From positions 1,316,585-1,380,584 of the forward strand of contig NZ_BMLC01000001.1 of assembly GCF_014645015.1 (NCBI RefSeq): a DNA stretch of 64,000 nt, written 5' to 3'. This document shows, in pieces, positions 17,289-26,290 of the stretch. The notes beneath the pieces are model-generated. The model made no database searches. It had not been told where the DNA came from and saw only the letters and a program-made list of their open reading frames with translations. The DNA is from Salinibacterium xinjiangense. GTDB lineage: Bacteria; Actinomycetota; Actinomycetes; Actinomycetales; Microbacteriaceae. Numbering within the stretch: the stretch's first letter is position 1; the number at the start of each line of letters is the position of its first letter. Position numbers and translations under genes: made by a program.

Positions 17289-17709
17289 ATGCAGATCGAG
17301 ATCGAAGCGGCCCGGCAGCCGGACGTCGAGGCCATGTTGGTCGCCGGCGAAGAATTCGCGCTCAGCGTCTACCCCGTCGACGAGTGCTTTTTGCTCGATG
17401 TCTCCGAACTCGAGCATCCAGGCGTTGCCGTGTGGGTCGCTCGTCGGAACGGTGTCGCGCTCGGCATGGCCTCGCTCGTCACGAGCGGCGAACTCCCCGA
17501 GCTGAAGCGCCTCTTCGTCTACGACAGTGCCCGCGGCTCAGGCGTTGCCGGCCGGCTTCTCGACGCTATCGAGAATCAGGCGCGGGATGCCGCGGCAGCG
17601 GTCGACCGCGGCGGTCGCGCTCTACGAAAAGCGCGGTTACCGTCACATCCCGCGCTTCGGCGACTACGTCGATTCGGCCTCGAGCGTCTGCATGGAGCTG
17701 GCGCTCTAG
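17289..17709 (+). pseudogene. GNAT N-acetyltransferase gene broken by an internal deletion and frameshift
   Basis: The first 100 codons from the ATG at 17289 encode a GNAT fold (AVWVARRNGVALGMASLV, then ELKRLFVYDSARGSGVAGRL with the acetyl-CoA loop). After RDAA near 17590-17601 the frame changes, and the proper C-terminus (ALYEKRGYRHIPRFGDYVD, ending MELAL) continues in another frame to the TAG at 17709. Compared with the intact paralogue at 42299-42748, about ten residues (the LVLETG strand) are missing at the junction. The net loss is not a multiple of three, so the enzyme is presumably inactive. Sequencing error alone would not explain the missing strand. Confidence 0.75.
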
Positions 17710-17729
17710 AAGCCCCGGCCCTCGCGCCG

Positions 17730-20700
17730 CTATGCGGCCGCAGGCTCTGCCGCTGCGCGGACGGCGCGCTTGTCTTCGCGCCGCTCCCTGGCGCCCTCGA
17801 CCAGATAGTAGAGCACCGGCAGCACCACGAGTGTGAGCAGCGTGGATGACACGAGTCCGCCGATCACGATGATCGCGAGAGGCTGTGAGATGAATCCGCC
17901 GCTGCCGGTGAGCCCGATCCCCAGGGGAAGCAGCGCGAAGATCGTTGCGGTCGCGGTCATCAGAATGGGCCGCAGACGCCGGGACGCTCCCTGCAGGATC
18001 GCCTCCCGAACCTTCATGCCTCGCGTGCGGTACTGGTTGATCAGGTCGACCAACACGATGGCGTTGGTCACGACGATCCCGATCAGCATGAGCACGCCGA
18101 TGAGCGATGCAACACCGAGCGGGATGCCCGAGATGACCTGGAGCGCGATGGCACCGGTCGCCGCGAACGGCACAGACACAAGCAGCAGCAGCGGCTGGCG
18201 CAGGCTCTTGAATGTGGCCACCATCACGACGTAGACGATCAGGATGGCGACCAGCAACGCGAGGCCGAGCTGGCTGAACGCGTCACCCTGCTGGGAGGTG
18301 ACTCCACCGAGTTCGGCGTCCGCACCGATCGGCAGCGTGGCATCCTGAAGCGCCGCAGCGACAACAGTCGAGGCCGTACCGACGTCGTCACCGTTCGGGG
18401 TGACGCTGACCGTGGCGCTGCGCACGCCCCTGATCGCCGTGATCGAGGCCGGGCCGTTCTGCTGGTCGACGGTCGCAAGGTCAGACAGCGGCACGAGCCC
18501 CGTGGCGGTGGGGATCGTGAAGTCGCGCAATTGCTGGATCGTCGTCGGGGCGCTCTCGTTGAGGATGTAGATCGACAGCGTCTTCTCGTCGATGACGACA
18601 GAACCGACGGCAGAGGGATTCATCGCCGCCGTGACGATTCCGCCGACCTGAATCTCGCTGAGCCCGGCGGCCGCGGCCTTGGCGCGATCGACGGTGATCG
18701 CGATGAACGGCTGGTCGTTGGACAGGTTGCTCGAGGCCTCGGCGACGACGTCGAGACCCTGCACCGCCGCGAGCACCGCGTCAGCGGCATCCCGAAGCTC
18801 CTGATCCGACGTGGCGGTGATGTTCACTTCGATATTGGATGACGCGAACCCGCTGCCGGCCGCTGTCAGCGAGATGTTCCCGCCGTCCCTAATGTCGGCT
18901 ACGGCTGCTCGCACATCGGCCTGCAGCCTGGCCTGGTCGGCGTCGGGATCGGTTGTCAGGGAGAAGGTAGAGCTTGCCGTGCCGGAGAAGGCGGCACGCA
19001 GCGAACTCCCGCTGGAGCCGATCGACAACTGGATCGTCTCGACACCATCGATGCCCTGCAGCACCTCCTCGACCTTCCCGGCCGCGGTGTCGCGCGCGTC
19101 GAGGCTGGTACCTGGCGGGAGGGTCTGGCTGACCGTGAGGGTGTTCTGGCCGCTGTCGCCGATGAAGTTGGTCTTCATGAAGGGCAGCAGTGCGGCGGTT
19201 CCTCCGAGCAGCAGGACGGCCGCGAGGATCACCGCGATCGGCCGCTTGAGCGTGAACTCGAGCACCGGGAGGTAACCCTTCTGTAGGCGTGTCGGCGTTT
19301 CCAGCTCGCCGGCGGGCCGGCCATCCGCCGCGACGGCACCCACGTGCTTGTGCGGCTGCTTGCTTCCGAGGAACCAGTATGCGAGCACCGGGACGATGGT
19401 CAACGAGACGAAGAGGGATGCCGCCAGCGCAATGGTGACAGTCAGCGCGAAAGGACGGAACAGCTCGCCGGTGATGTCGCCGACGAGCGCGATCGGCAGG
19501 AACACCGCCACCGTGGTGGCCGTCGATGCTGTGACGGCTCCGGCGACCTCCTTGACCGCGCTGAGGATGGCTGGCAGCTTCTCCTCCCCCAGGCCGATGT
19601 GTCTCTTGATGTTCTCGATGACGACGATGGAGTCGTCGACCACTCGCCCGATCGCGATCGTGAGGGCACCGAGGGTGATGATGTTGAGCGTGTAACCGGC
19701 AGCCTGCATTCCGATGAAGGTGATCAGCACCGACGCTGGGATCGAGATGGCCGTGACGAGGGTCGAGCGCACCGAGAGCAGGAACAGCAAAATTACGATC
19801 ACGGCGAAAGCGAGCCCGAGCAAGCCCTCGGTAGCGAGCGAGTTGATTGACTCCTCGATGAACGGCGCCTGGTCGAAGGCGATCGTGAACTTCGTGTTCT
19901 GGCCAAGAGCCTTCTCGAGCTCGGGGATGAGATCGCGCACGTCCTGCGACACGGCAACGGTGTTGCCGGCCGGGGTTTTCGTGATCGCCATGGTCAGCGC
20001 AAGCTCGCCATCGACCCGCGAGATGCCCGTCACCGGGTCGGTGGCGAGAGCGACGGTGGCGACGTCTGACAGCGGGATAACCGCGCCGGTGTTGCCGCCG
20101 AGCAGCGGAAGGGCTGCGATCTCATCGGTCGACGAGATACGCGCACCGGCCTGCACGGTCAGGGTCGTGTCGTTCTCGGTGATCTGCCCGGCCGGCAGCA
20201 GCACACCGTTGGCGTCGAGCGCCTCGGTGATGGCCTGGTTGCTGATGCCGCGCTCTCGGAGCGCATCCTGGTTGGGAGTGATCACGAGTCGCTGTGCCGT
20301 GGTGCCGAGCAGGCTGACGTCGCTCACGTCGGCGACCTTCTTGAGGTCGACGATCGTCGAGCTCTCGAGTTTCGCCGAGAGGCCGTCGGCGTTCATGTCA
20401 CTGGATACGGCGATCTGGATCACCGGGAGGTCGGAGAAGCTGAACGTCAGCACCTGGGTGGTTGCGGCATCCGGCAGGCTGGCGAGGCGGTTGATCGCGA
20501 GCTGAACCTTCTGCTCTGCGGTGGCGATGTCGGTGCCGTAGGCGAACCCGGCTGTCACGCTCGACAGGTTCGCACTCGAGGTCGAGGTGCTCGACTCGAG
20601 CCCGGCGACGCCCTGGATGGCCGCTTCGATCGGGGTCGAGACATCGCTGTCGACAACGGCAGGCGAAGCGCCGGGATAGTTCGTGATGATGAAGATCTGA

Positions 20701-20831
20701 GGCAGCGAGAGGCTGGGGATCAGCTCCTGCTTCAGCGAGGTCAGCGAGAGGCCACCGAACACGCCGATGACGATCGTGACAAGCGCGATGAGAGCGCGAT
20801 TGCGCAGGCTGAAGACGGAAAAAAGGTGCAC
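17730..20831 (-). CDS. RND superfamily efflux transporter (AcrB/HAE1-like)
   Basis: A 1033-residue inner-membrane proton-driven exporter. One N-terminal helix (ALIALVTIVIGVFGGLSL) is followed by a large extracytoplasmic loop (two porter subdomains), helices 2-6, then the mirrored second half. The proton-relay aspartates are in GRVVDDSIVVIENI. The KTNFIGDSGQNTLTVSQTLP segment opens the second loop. No membrane-fusion or outer-membrane partner gene is adjacent, as expected in a single-membrane bacterium. I chose the GTG at 20831 (VHLFSVFSLRNRAL), the usual start of this subfamily, over upstream residues that are not conserved. The substrate is unknown, possibly lipids or drugs. Confidence 0.88.
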   Translation of the reverse strand: MHLFSVFSLRNRALIALVTIVIGVFGGLSLTSLKQELIPSLSLPQIFIITNYPGASPAVVDSDVSTPIEAAIQGVAGLESSTSTSSANLSSVTAGFAYGTDIATAEQKVQLAINRLASLPDAATTQVLTFSFSDLPVIQIAVSSDMNADGLSAKLESSTIVDLKKVADVSDVSLLGTTAQRLVITPNQDALRERGISNQAITEALDANGVLLPAGQITENDTTLTVQAGARISSTDEIAALPLLGGNTGAVIPLSDVATVALATDPVTGISRVDGELALTMAITKTPAGNTVAVSQDVRDLIPELEKALGQNTKFTIAFDQAPFIEESINSLATEGLLGLAFAVIVILLFLLSVRSTLVTAISIPASVLITFIGMQAAGYTLNIITLGALTIAIGRVVDDSIVVIENIKRHIGLGEEKLPAILSAVKEVAGAVTASTATTVAVFLPIALVGDITGELFRPFALTVTIALAASLFVSLTIVPVLAYWFLGSKQPHKHVGAVAADGRPAGELETPTRLQKGYLPVLEFTLKRPIAVILAAVLLLGGTAALLPFMKTNFIGDSGQNTLTVSQTLPPGTSLDARDTAAGKVEEVLQGIDGVETIQLSIGSSGSSLRAAFSGTASSTFSLTTDPDADQARLQADVRAAVADIRDGGNISLTAAGSGFASSNIEVNITATSDQELRDAADAVLAAVQGLDVVAEASSNLSNDQPFIAITVDRAKAAAAGLSEIQVGGIVTAAMNPSAVGSVVIDEKTLSIYILNESAPTTIQQLRDFTIPTATGLVPLSDLATVDQQNGPASITAIRGVRSATVSVTPNGDDVGTASTVVAAALQDATLPIGADAELGGVTSQQGDAFSQLGLALLVAILIVYVVMVATFKSLRQPLLLLVSVPFAATGAIALQVISGIPLGVASLIGVLMLIGIVVTNAIVLVDLINQYRTRGMKVREAILQGASRRLRPILMTATATIFALLPLGIGLTGSGGFISQPLAIIVIGGLVSSTLLTLVVLPVLYYLVEGARERREDKRAVRAAAEPAAA

Positions 20832-20978
20832 GTGATTACTCTCTGCTGCTCGGAGGTCGTACTGCTTAGCGAGAATCAGCTCGCTCGTGTGCCTGCGTCG
20901 AATTATCCCTGCGGATGCTGTGAACCACATGCTCCGTGCGGATTACACCGTGCGGCCCTGCCCATCACACGACGTGCC

Positions 20979-22394
20979 TCACACGACACTCGATGCGAAG
21001 TCGGGTGCGGGCTGGGCGAATGGATGGCGGCCCACGGTCGCCCAGGCTCGCACGAGGGCATCCACGCCCCGCTCGGTCTCGTCGGCGGAATACGAGAATG
21101 GGATGCGCAGGAACCGCTCGAAAGCGCCGTCGACGCCGAAGCGCGGACCGGCCGCGATGACCAGCCCCTCGTTGCGCGCCGCGAGTGCGAGCTGCGAGCT
21201 GACGGCATGGCCGAGATTCACCCACGTGGTGAGGCCACCCCCGGCGTGCGGAACTGTCCACTCCGGCAGGCGTTCATGCAGCAGTCGCTCAAGCCTGGCG
21301 CGACCCTCGCGCAGGTAGGCCCTGCGGGAGTCGAGAATCGAGTCGAAGTCGCGCAGGAGGTTCAATACGATCAGCTGCTCGAGCAGCGGAGTGCCGAGGT
21401 CGCCGGCCGATCGCGCTCGCACCAGTCGCTGGATGACCGTGCGATCGGCCCGGATCCAGCCCACCCGCACGCCGCCCCACACGGTCTTACCGACCGAGCC
21501 GACGAGGATGGCACTGCCGTGCGCCGCGAATGGCAGCACCCGGCCGTCGTTGCCCAGTCCCAGCTCGCCCATCGTCTCGTCGGCGATGATCGTGGTGCCG
21601 TGCCTCGCGGCAAGGGACAGCACTTTCTGCTTCAGTTCCACAGGCATGGTGACGCCGGTGGGGTTGTGGTTGTCTGGCATGAGGTAGCCGAGCGACGGGC
21701 TGGTGCGCTGGATGGCCTGTTCGATCGCGAGCTCATCCCAGCCGCCATCCGAGGTGACGCTGACGGGCACGAGTCGCGCTCCCGCCGCTTTCAGGGAGTC
21801 GAGCGCGTGCGGATACGTTGGATTCTCGATCAGGGCCCGGTCACCCCTCGCCATGACGGTGCGGGCGATCAGGGCGATCGCGTGCTGGGCGCCGATGGTC
21901 ACCATGATCTGGTCGGATTCCGTGGGCAGGCCCCTGGCCGTGTAGCGCTCCGCGAGCGCCTCTCTCAGCGCGGGGATGCCCACGGGGTCGAATCCGGAGT
22001 CGCCGAGGTAGGTGGGTAGTTGCTCCACCGATTGCTGCGCGGCCGCCACGATCCCCGGGATAGCGGGCAGGGTCGCTTTGCTGAAGTCGAGAAACCCCGG
22101 CTGGAACTCGGTCTGCACGGGCACCTTGAAGGGAAGCTGCACCACGCTGCCCGATCCCCGGGTACTGAGCAGGTATCCGGCCTCCCGCAACTCCGCGTAC
22201 GCCGCGGTGACCGTCGTGCGGCTGACCGCAAGCTGGGCCGCGAGTTCGCGTTCCGCCGGCAGTCGGGTACCGGCAGCGACCCTCCCGTCGAGGGCGAGCA
22301 GCCGGATGCGGCCCGCAAGCGAGGTGTAAGCGACTCCGCCGTCGCGCCACCCGGTCAGCATCGAGGCCAAAACGCGTGAGGAAACCAAATTCAT
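20979..22394 (-). CDS. MocR-type GntR/aminotransferase regulator, YczR-like
   Basis: A 471-residue fusion of an N-terminal GntR winged helix (about 20-85; AGTRLPAERELAAQLAVSRT) and a fold-type I PLP aminotransferase domain (about 120-465). The PLP-binding features are present: NHNPTGVT, then a DETM aspartate, and the Schiff-base lysine in GSVGKTVWGG. These proteins are PLP-sensing regulators, not transaminases. It is divergent from a YczE-type membrane protein, a pairing characteristic of the YczR subgroup of MocR regulators. The ATG at 22394 has TATAGT exactly six bases upstream. It probably controls both itself and the yczE-like gene. Confidence 0.85.
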   Translation of the reverse strand: MNLVSSRVLASMLTGWRDGGVAYTSLAGRIRLLALDGRVAAGTRLPAERELAAQLAVSRTTVTAAYAELREAGYLLSTRGSGSVVQLPFKVPVQTEFQPGFLDFSKATLPAIPGIVAAAQQSVEQLPTYLGDSGFDPVGIPALREALAERYTARGLPTESDQIMVTIGAQHAIALIARTVMARGDRALIENPTYPHALDSLKAAGARLVPVSVTSDGGWDELAIEQAIQRTSPSLGYLMPDNHNPTGVTMPVELKQKVLSLAARHGTTIIADETMGELGLGNDGRVLPFAAHGSAILVGSVGKTVWGGVRVGWIRADRTVIQRLVRARSAGDLGTPLLEQLIVLNLLRDFDSILDSRRAYLREGRARLERLLHERLPEWTVPHAGGGLTTWVNLGHAVSSQLALAARNEGLVIAAGPRFGVDGAFERFLRIPFSYSADETERGVDALVRAWATVGRHPFAQPAPDFASSVV

Positions 22395-22400
22395 GATGCC

Positions 22401-22406
22401 ACTATA
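22401..22406 (-). promoter_or_regulatory. -10 box of the MocR gene
   Basis: TATAGT, then GGCATC, then the ATG at 22394 on the minus strand, which predicts a leaderless mRNA. Confidence 0.5.
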
Positions 22407-22409
22407 CGG

Positions 22410-22450
22410 AATTGGCATCTTGATTACAGTCCAATCCTGCAATTGGATTG
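22410..22450. promoter_or_regulatory. MocR operator region between mocR and yczE
   Basis: AATTGG occurs as a direct repeat at 22410-22415 and 22441-22446, 31 bases (about three helical turns) apart. TCCAAT (22430-22435) and ATTGGA (22442-22447) add an inverted repeat with a six-base centre. MocR/GabR-type regulators bind paired direct repeats of this kind. The cluster lies between both start codons and is the likely shared operator. A possible yczE -35 (TTGATT, 22420-22425) is embedded in it. Confidence 0.55.
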
Positions 22451-22461
22451 CTTTCGTGCTC

Positions 22462-23163
22462 ATGACTCGGCGTATCGCGCAACTGCTCACCGGATTATTC
22501 CTCTACGGATTCGCGATCGCGATGATGCTTCGCGGCGGGCTTGGCGCCTCACCCTGGGACGTGCTGAGCCAGGGAGTCGTGCTGAAAACCGGTCTCAACT
22601 TCGCCATCGTCACCAACATCATCGGGGTTCTGGTCCTGCTGCTGTGGATCCCCCTCCGCCAGCGGCCAGGGGTCGGTACCGTCATGAACGTGCTGCTGAT
22701 CGGTCCGTCCATCGAGGTCGGCCTGTGGATACTGCCGGAGCCCGATGGGCTCTGGGCGCAGATCCTGCTGCTCGCGAGCGGCCTGGCGCTGCTGGCTGTG
22801 GCCACGGGGCTGTACATCGGGGCCAGGTTCGGCCCCGGCCCACGCGATGGGCTGATGATGGGCATCCATCGTCGAACCGGCCTGCCGATTTGGGCCGTAC
22901 GCACCTCCATCGAGGTGACGGTGCTCGCCATCGGCTGGCTGCTCGGCGGCACGGTCGGGCTGGGGACCCTCGCGTTCGCATTGCTCATCGGCCCGATGGT
23001 GGGCGTCACGCTGCCACTGCTGCGAATTCCGGAAGCGCAGGTTTCGGAAGCGATTGGTCGCGTCGACGGGCCGGCCCCGGACGAGCAGCAACCAAAGGAA
23101 TGGTCGGCTGGGCATCTCGGAAAGAGCGTCAGCGCCACACGACGGGGTGACGGCGTCCAGTAG
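22462..23163 (+). CDS. YczE-like integral membrane protein
   Basis: A 233-residue protein with about five to six membrane helices and the family hallmarks GGLGASPWDVLSQG near residue 25 and GARFGPGPRDGLMMGIHRRTG near 130. YczE/YitT-like proteins have no settled biochemical role. They are probably transporters or exporters of a small metabolite, perhaps one linked to vitamin B6, given the PLP-binding regulator beside them. I chose the ATG at 22462 (MTRRIAQLL) over starts that would overlap the divergent regulator. A GTG at 22456 is also possible. The C-terminal 40 residues are charged and cytosolic. Confidence 0.82.
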   Translation: MTRRIAQLLTGLFLYGFAIAMMLRGGLGASPWDVLSQGVVLKTGLNFAIVTNIIGVLVLLLWIPLRQRPGVGTVMNVLLIGPSIEVGLWILPEPDGLWAQILLLASGLALLAVATGLYIGARFGPGPRDGLMMGIHRRTGLPIWAVRTSIEVTVLAIGWLLGGTVGLGTLAFALLIGPMVGVTLPLLRIPEAQVSEAIGRVDGPAPDEQQPKEWSAGHLGKSVSATRRGDGVQ

Positions 23164-23226
23164 CAAAATCACCAGCCCGCCGGTGCTCTCCGATCCGGAC
23201 TGGGAATACTGGGCGCGCGGTAATTG

Positions 23227-23254
23227 TTGACAGCGCCTCCGCGAGGAGTAGGGT
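23227..23254 (+). promoter_or_regulatory. Promoter of the KimA-like/CrcB operon
   Basis: TTGACA (23227-23232), a 16-base spacer and TAGGGT (23249-23254). The predicted transcription start is at about 23261, two bases before the GTG at 23263, so translation is nearly leaderless. No riboswitch fits in this space. Confidence 0.7.
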
Positions 23255-23262
23255 CGACCCTC

Positions 23263-25392
23263 GTGACAAACGAAGCGCGGTCGCCCAAGAGGTGGATCAT
23301 CGGGGAGCCTCTTGCCTCCGAAAAACTCGAGGGCCAGCTGCTTCCGAAGCACCTCGCGCTGCCCATCTTCGCCAGCGACCCGCTCTCATCTGTGGCATAC
23401 GCTCCCCAGGAACTCCTGATGATCCTGCTGATCGGCGGGCTCGCGTTCCTCTCCTTCGCGCCATGGGTAGCGATGGCCGTCGTCATCCTGCTGATCGTCG
23501 TCGTGCTCTCATACCGCCAGCTGATCAAGGCATATCCGAGCGGGGGCGGCGACTACGAGGTCGCGTCGAAGAACCTCGGCGAAAAGGCCGGGCTGGTGGT
23601 GGCGTCTGCCCTGCTGGTCGACTACGTGCTGACGGTCGCGGTGTCTGTGGCATCCGGTGTCGACAACATCATCTCGGCCATCCCGGCATTGAACCCCTTC
23701 CGCATCGAGATCGCGGTCGGATTCATCATCCTGCTGGCCGCCGTCAACCTGCGCGGAGTTCGCGAATCGAGCAAAGCGTTCGCCATACCGACCTACCTCT
23801 TTATCGGCAGCATCGCCCTCATGGTTGTGGTCGGCATCGCCCGCACCATCGCCGGCGACCCTCCCGTCGCCGAGAGCGCCGGCTACGTCGTGCAGGCCGA
23901 GAACCTGGCCCAGGCGGGCATGATCCTGCTGCTGCTGCGCTCGTTCGCCAGCGGATGCGCCGCCCTCACCGGCGTCGAGGCCATCTCCAACGGCGTTCCC
24001 GCGTTCCGCAAGCCGCACGTGCAAAACGCCCAGAAGACCCTCGTCGCGATGGGTGCGATCGCCATCACCCTCTTCGTCGGACTGATCACACTCGCCCTCA
24101 TCGCCGGCGTTCACTACGCCGAAGACGCCTGCAGCCTCATCGGCTACGCGAGTTGCGAAGACGTCCCGCAGCGCAGCCTGGTCGCGCAGCTGGCGGCATC
24201 CACCTTCGGCAACAACAGCATCCTGTTCTTCATCATCCAGGGCGCCACCGCCGCTGTGCTGCTGCTCGCGGCCAACACCGCGTTCAACGGATTCCCGCTA
24301 CTCGGTTCGGTGCTCGCCACTGACCGCTACGCACCCAAGTCGCTCTCCACCCGCGGCGACCGACTGATCTTCTCAAACGGTGTGCTCATCCTCGCGGTCG
24401 TCGCGGCCATCATCCTGGTGATCTACCAGGCCGAGGTGACCGCACTCATCCAGCTGTACATCATCGGGGTTTTCCTCTCGTTCACGCTCGGCCAGATCGG
24501 CATGGTGCGACACTGGCTCAGGGTGCTTCGCGACGGCTGCCCGGATCGCGCCGCAGTGTGGCGCAGCCTCGCCATCAACGCTCTCGGTGCGACCATGACC
24601 GCGATCGTGCTGATCGTCGTGACGGTCACCAAGTTCACCCACGGTGCGTGGCTCGTCTACGTGATCATGCCCATCCTGTTCCTGCTGATGCTCGGCGTGA
24701 ACCGCTACTACCGCGACGTCGACAAAGAGATCGCCGCAGACCCGACGACCATGTTCGGCTCGGACGGCGACCACGCGATCGTGCTTGTCGGCCGCATGCA
24801 GAAGCCCGTGCTGAAAGCCCTCGACTATGCGATCGCCGCCCGCCACAAGTCGATCGAGGCCGTGCACGTCTCGATCGACGATGCTGCCACGGACCAGCTC
24901 GAGAAAGACTGGATCGCGCAGAACATCACGGTGCCCCTCAACATCCTCGAATCGCCGTATCGCGACATCAGCGCGCCGCTGGCCAAGTACATCCGGTTCC
25001 GCCGCGAGCAGCACGGCTCAGAGGTGATCACCGTCTACACACCGCACTACATCGTGGGTCACTGGTGGGAGAACCTCCTGCACAACCACACGGCGAGGCG
25101 CATCCGCCACAAGCTCGCACTGACCCATGGCGTGGTCATCGCCCTGGTTCCGTGGCTGCTGGACTCGTCGACGCTCATCTACGGTCGGCGATCGCGGCCG
25201 CTGCCCGGCCAGGATCGCCGAGGCGAACTGCGCCGACCTGTCGCCCGCAAGCCGATGCCCCCCGCAGCAGCGGTGGTGCGGCCGAAGTCCCCCGCAGCCA
25301 AGGGTGGGCTTTCGAAGGCTACCGCCAAGCCCACGAGCAAGACCGCCACGGCCGTGAAGAAACCACCGAAATCGCCGAAAGAGCCGGAATGA
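23263..25392 (+). CDS. APC-superfamily potassium transporter, KimA-like
   Basis: A 709-residue transporter. The first 460 residues hold about 12 helices with KimA/YdaO hallmarks: FASDPLSSVAYAPQELL, SYRQLIKAYPSGGGDYEVA, LVDYVLTVAVSVASG and SGCAALTGVEAISNGVPAFR. KimA proteins import potassium by proton symport. Residues about 480-630 form a cytosolic domain resembling a USP-like fold (HAIVLVGRMQKPVLKALDY). A Lys/Pro/Ala-rich tail (about 650-709) is unlike typical KimA. The GTG at 23263 agrees with the strong promoter, and a TTG at 23224 would lie upstream of the -10. It overlaps the first crcB by four bases. KimA homologues in Firmicutes are inhibited by c-di-AMP. Confidence 0.82.
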   Translation: MTNEARSPKRWIIGEPLASEKLEGQLLPKHLALPIFASDPLSSVAYAPQELLMILLIGGLAFLSFAPWVAMAVVILLIVVVLSYRQLIKAYPSGGGDYEVASKNLGEKAGLVVASALLVDYVLTVAVSVASGVDNIISAIPALNPFRIEIAVGFIILLAAVNLRGVRESSKAFAIPTYLFIGSIALMVVVGIARTIAGDPPVAESAGYVVQAENLAQAGMILLLLRSFASGCAALTGVEAISNGVPAFRKPHVQNAQKTLVAMGAIAITLFVGLITLALIAGVHYAEDACSLIGYASCEDVPQRSLVAQLAASTFGNNSILFFIIQGATAAVLLLAANTAFNGFPLLGSVLATDRYAPKSLSTRGDRLIFSNGVLILAVVAAIILVIYQAEVTALIQLYIIGVFLSFTLGQIGMVRHWLRVLRDGCPDRAAVWRSLAINALGATMTAIVLIVVTVTKFTHGAWLVYVIMPILFLLMLGVNRYYRDVDKEIAADPTTMFGSDGDHAIVLVGRMQKPVLKALDYAIAARHKSIEAVHVSIDDAATDQLEKDWIAQNITVPLNILESPYRDISAPLAKYIRFRREQHGSEVITVYTPHYIVGHWWENLLHNHTARRIRHKLALTHGVVIALVPWLLDSSTLIYGRRSRPLPGQDRRGELRRPVARKPMPPAAAVVRPKSPAAKGGLSKATAKPTSKTATAVKKPPKSPKEPE

Positions 25393-25823
25393 CACGTGAC
25401 CTCGCCGCCGTTATCGCGGGCGGCGCGGTCGGTACCACCCTGCGACTCATGCTCGATGCCCTCATCCCCCACGGCGACGACACGTTTCCCGTGTCGACCC
25501 TCGTCGTCAACGTGGTGGGAGCGTTCGCGCTGGGGCTGCTCGTGGCGCGGCTCCGGAGCTCCGCACCGTCCTGGTTGCTGGCCGGACTCGGCCCTGGCCT
25601 CCTCGGATCGTTCACGACCTTCTCGGCGTTCGTGATCCCACTCGTCACCCTGGCGTCATCCGACCGATGGATGACCGCGATCGGCTACCTCGCAGCGACC
25701 CTGCTGCTCGGCTTCGGTGCTGCTGCCGCAGGCCTCGCGCTCGGGCGCGGGCGCGGGCGGGCCGCCGTGGCTCCCCTTGCTCCCGTGGCTCCCCGGGCTC
25801 CCCGGGACGAGGTCGACGAGTGA
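25389..25823 (+). CDS. crcB: Fluoride channel subunit (Fluc/CrcB), first copy
   Basis: A 144-residue, four-helix dual-topology fluoride channel protein that lets toxic fluoride leave the cell. It shows FPVSTLVVNVVGAFALGLL and GPGLLGSFTTFSAFV, including the conserved asparagine and the central FTTFS sodium-site motif. A C-terminal Arg/Ala/Pro tail (from about 120) extends beyond the usual length. It is translationally coupled (ATGA) to the KimA-like gene. With the next gene it forms a pair, as in Gram-positive bacteria where two Fluc subunits form a heterodimer. Confidence 0.9.
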   Translation: MTRDLAAVIAGGAVGTTLRLMLDALIPHGDDTFPVSTLVVNVVGAFALGLLVARLRSSAPSWLLAGLGPGLLGSFTTFSAFVIPLVTLASSDRWMTAIGYLAATLLLGFGAAAAGLALGRGRGRAAVAPLAPVAPRAPRDEVDE

Positions 25824-25860
25824 ACGGATCCCTGCCTGACAACGTCCGCGAGCTGCACTC

Positions 25861-26235
25861 ATGATCGTCGTACCCATGACCGTCGCACTCATCACCGTGG
25901 CGGCCGGAGCCGTCGGCGCGATGATCCGCTACCTCGTCTCCCGTGCTGTCGCGGGACACGACGGATTTCCGTGGGCTGTGCTCGTCGTGAACGTGGTCGG
26001 CTCGGCCATCGGCGGAGTCGTCGTGGGGCTCGCCACCAGCGGGGGCGTGAGTAGCGACATCCGGCTCATTCTGGTCTCGGGGCTCTGCGGCGGGCTCACC
26101 ACCTTCAGCACCTGGAGCGTCGAGACCATCCAGCTCGTACAGGACGGCAGGTGGCGCATCGCCGCGGCGAGTGTGACCGCGAATCTCGTGCTCGGCAGCG
26201 GCGCCGCAGCGCTCGGGTACCTGCTCGCGAGCTGA
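25861..26235 (+). CDS. crcB: Fluoride channel subunit (Fluc/CrcB), second copy
   Basis: A 124-residue Fluc protein with PWAVLVVNVVGSAIGGVVVG and SGLCGGLTTFSTWSVE, matching helix 2 and the LTTFS break of helix 3. It begins 37 bases after the first crcB and ends the operon. Conserved Asn and Phe residues of the fluoride pore are present. The paralogues differ in about half their residues, which fits subunit specialisation rather than recent duplication. Copy 2 of the 79-bp element follows the stop and may act as the transcription end. Confidence 0.9.
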   Translation: MIVVPMTVALITVAAGAVGAMIRYLVSRAVAGHDGFPWAVLVVNVVGSAIGGVVVGLATSGGVSSDIRLILVSGLCGGLTTFSTWSVETIQLVQDGRWRIAAASVTANLVLGSGAAALGYLLAS

Positions 26236-26290
26236 TCCTGCGCGTCGGCCGGCTGCACTCTCCTCCGGTATCCGTGGCTCGGTGCCACCG

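Noticed and set aside
23161-23263. Possible ydaO (c-di-AMP) or crcB (fluoride) riboswitch before the KimA-like operon
   Set aside because: The predicted transcript begins about two bases before the start codon, leaving no leader, and I could not match either consensus by eye.
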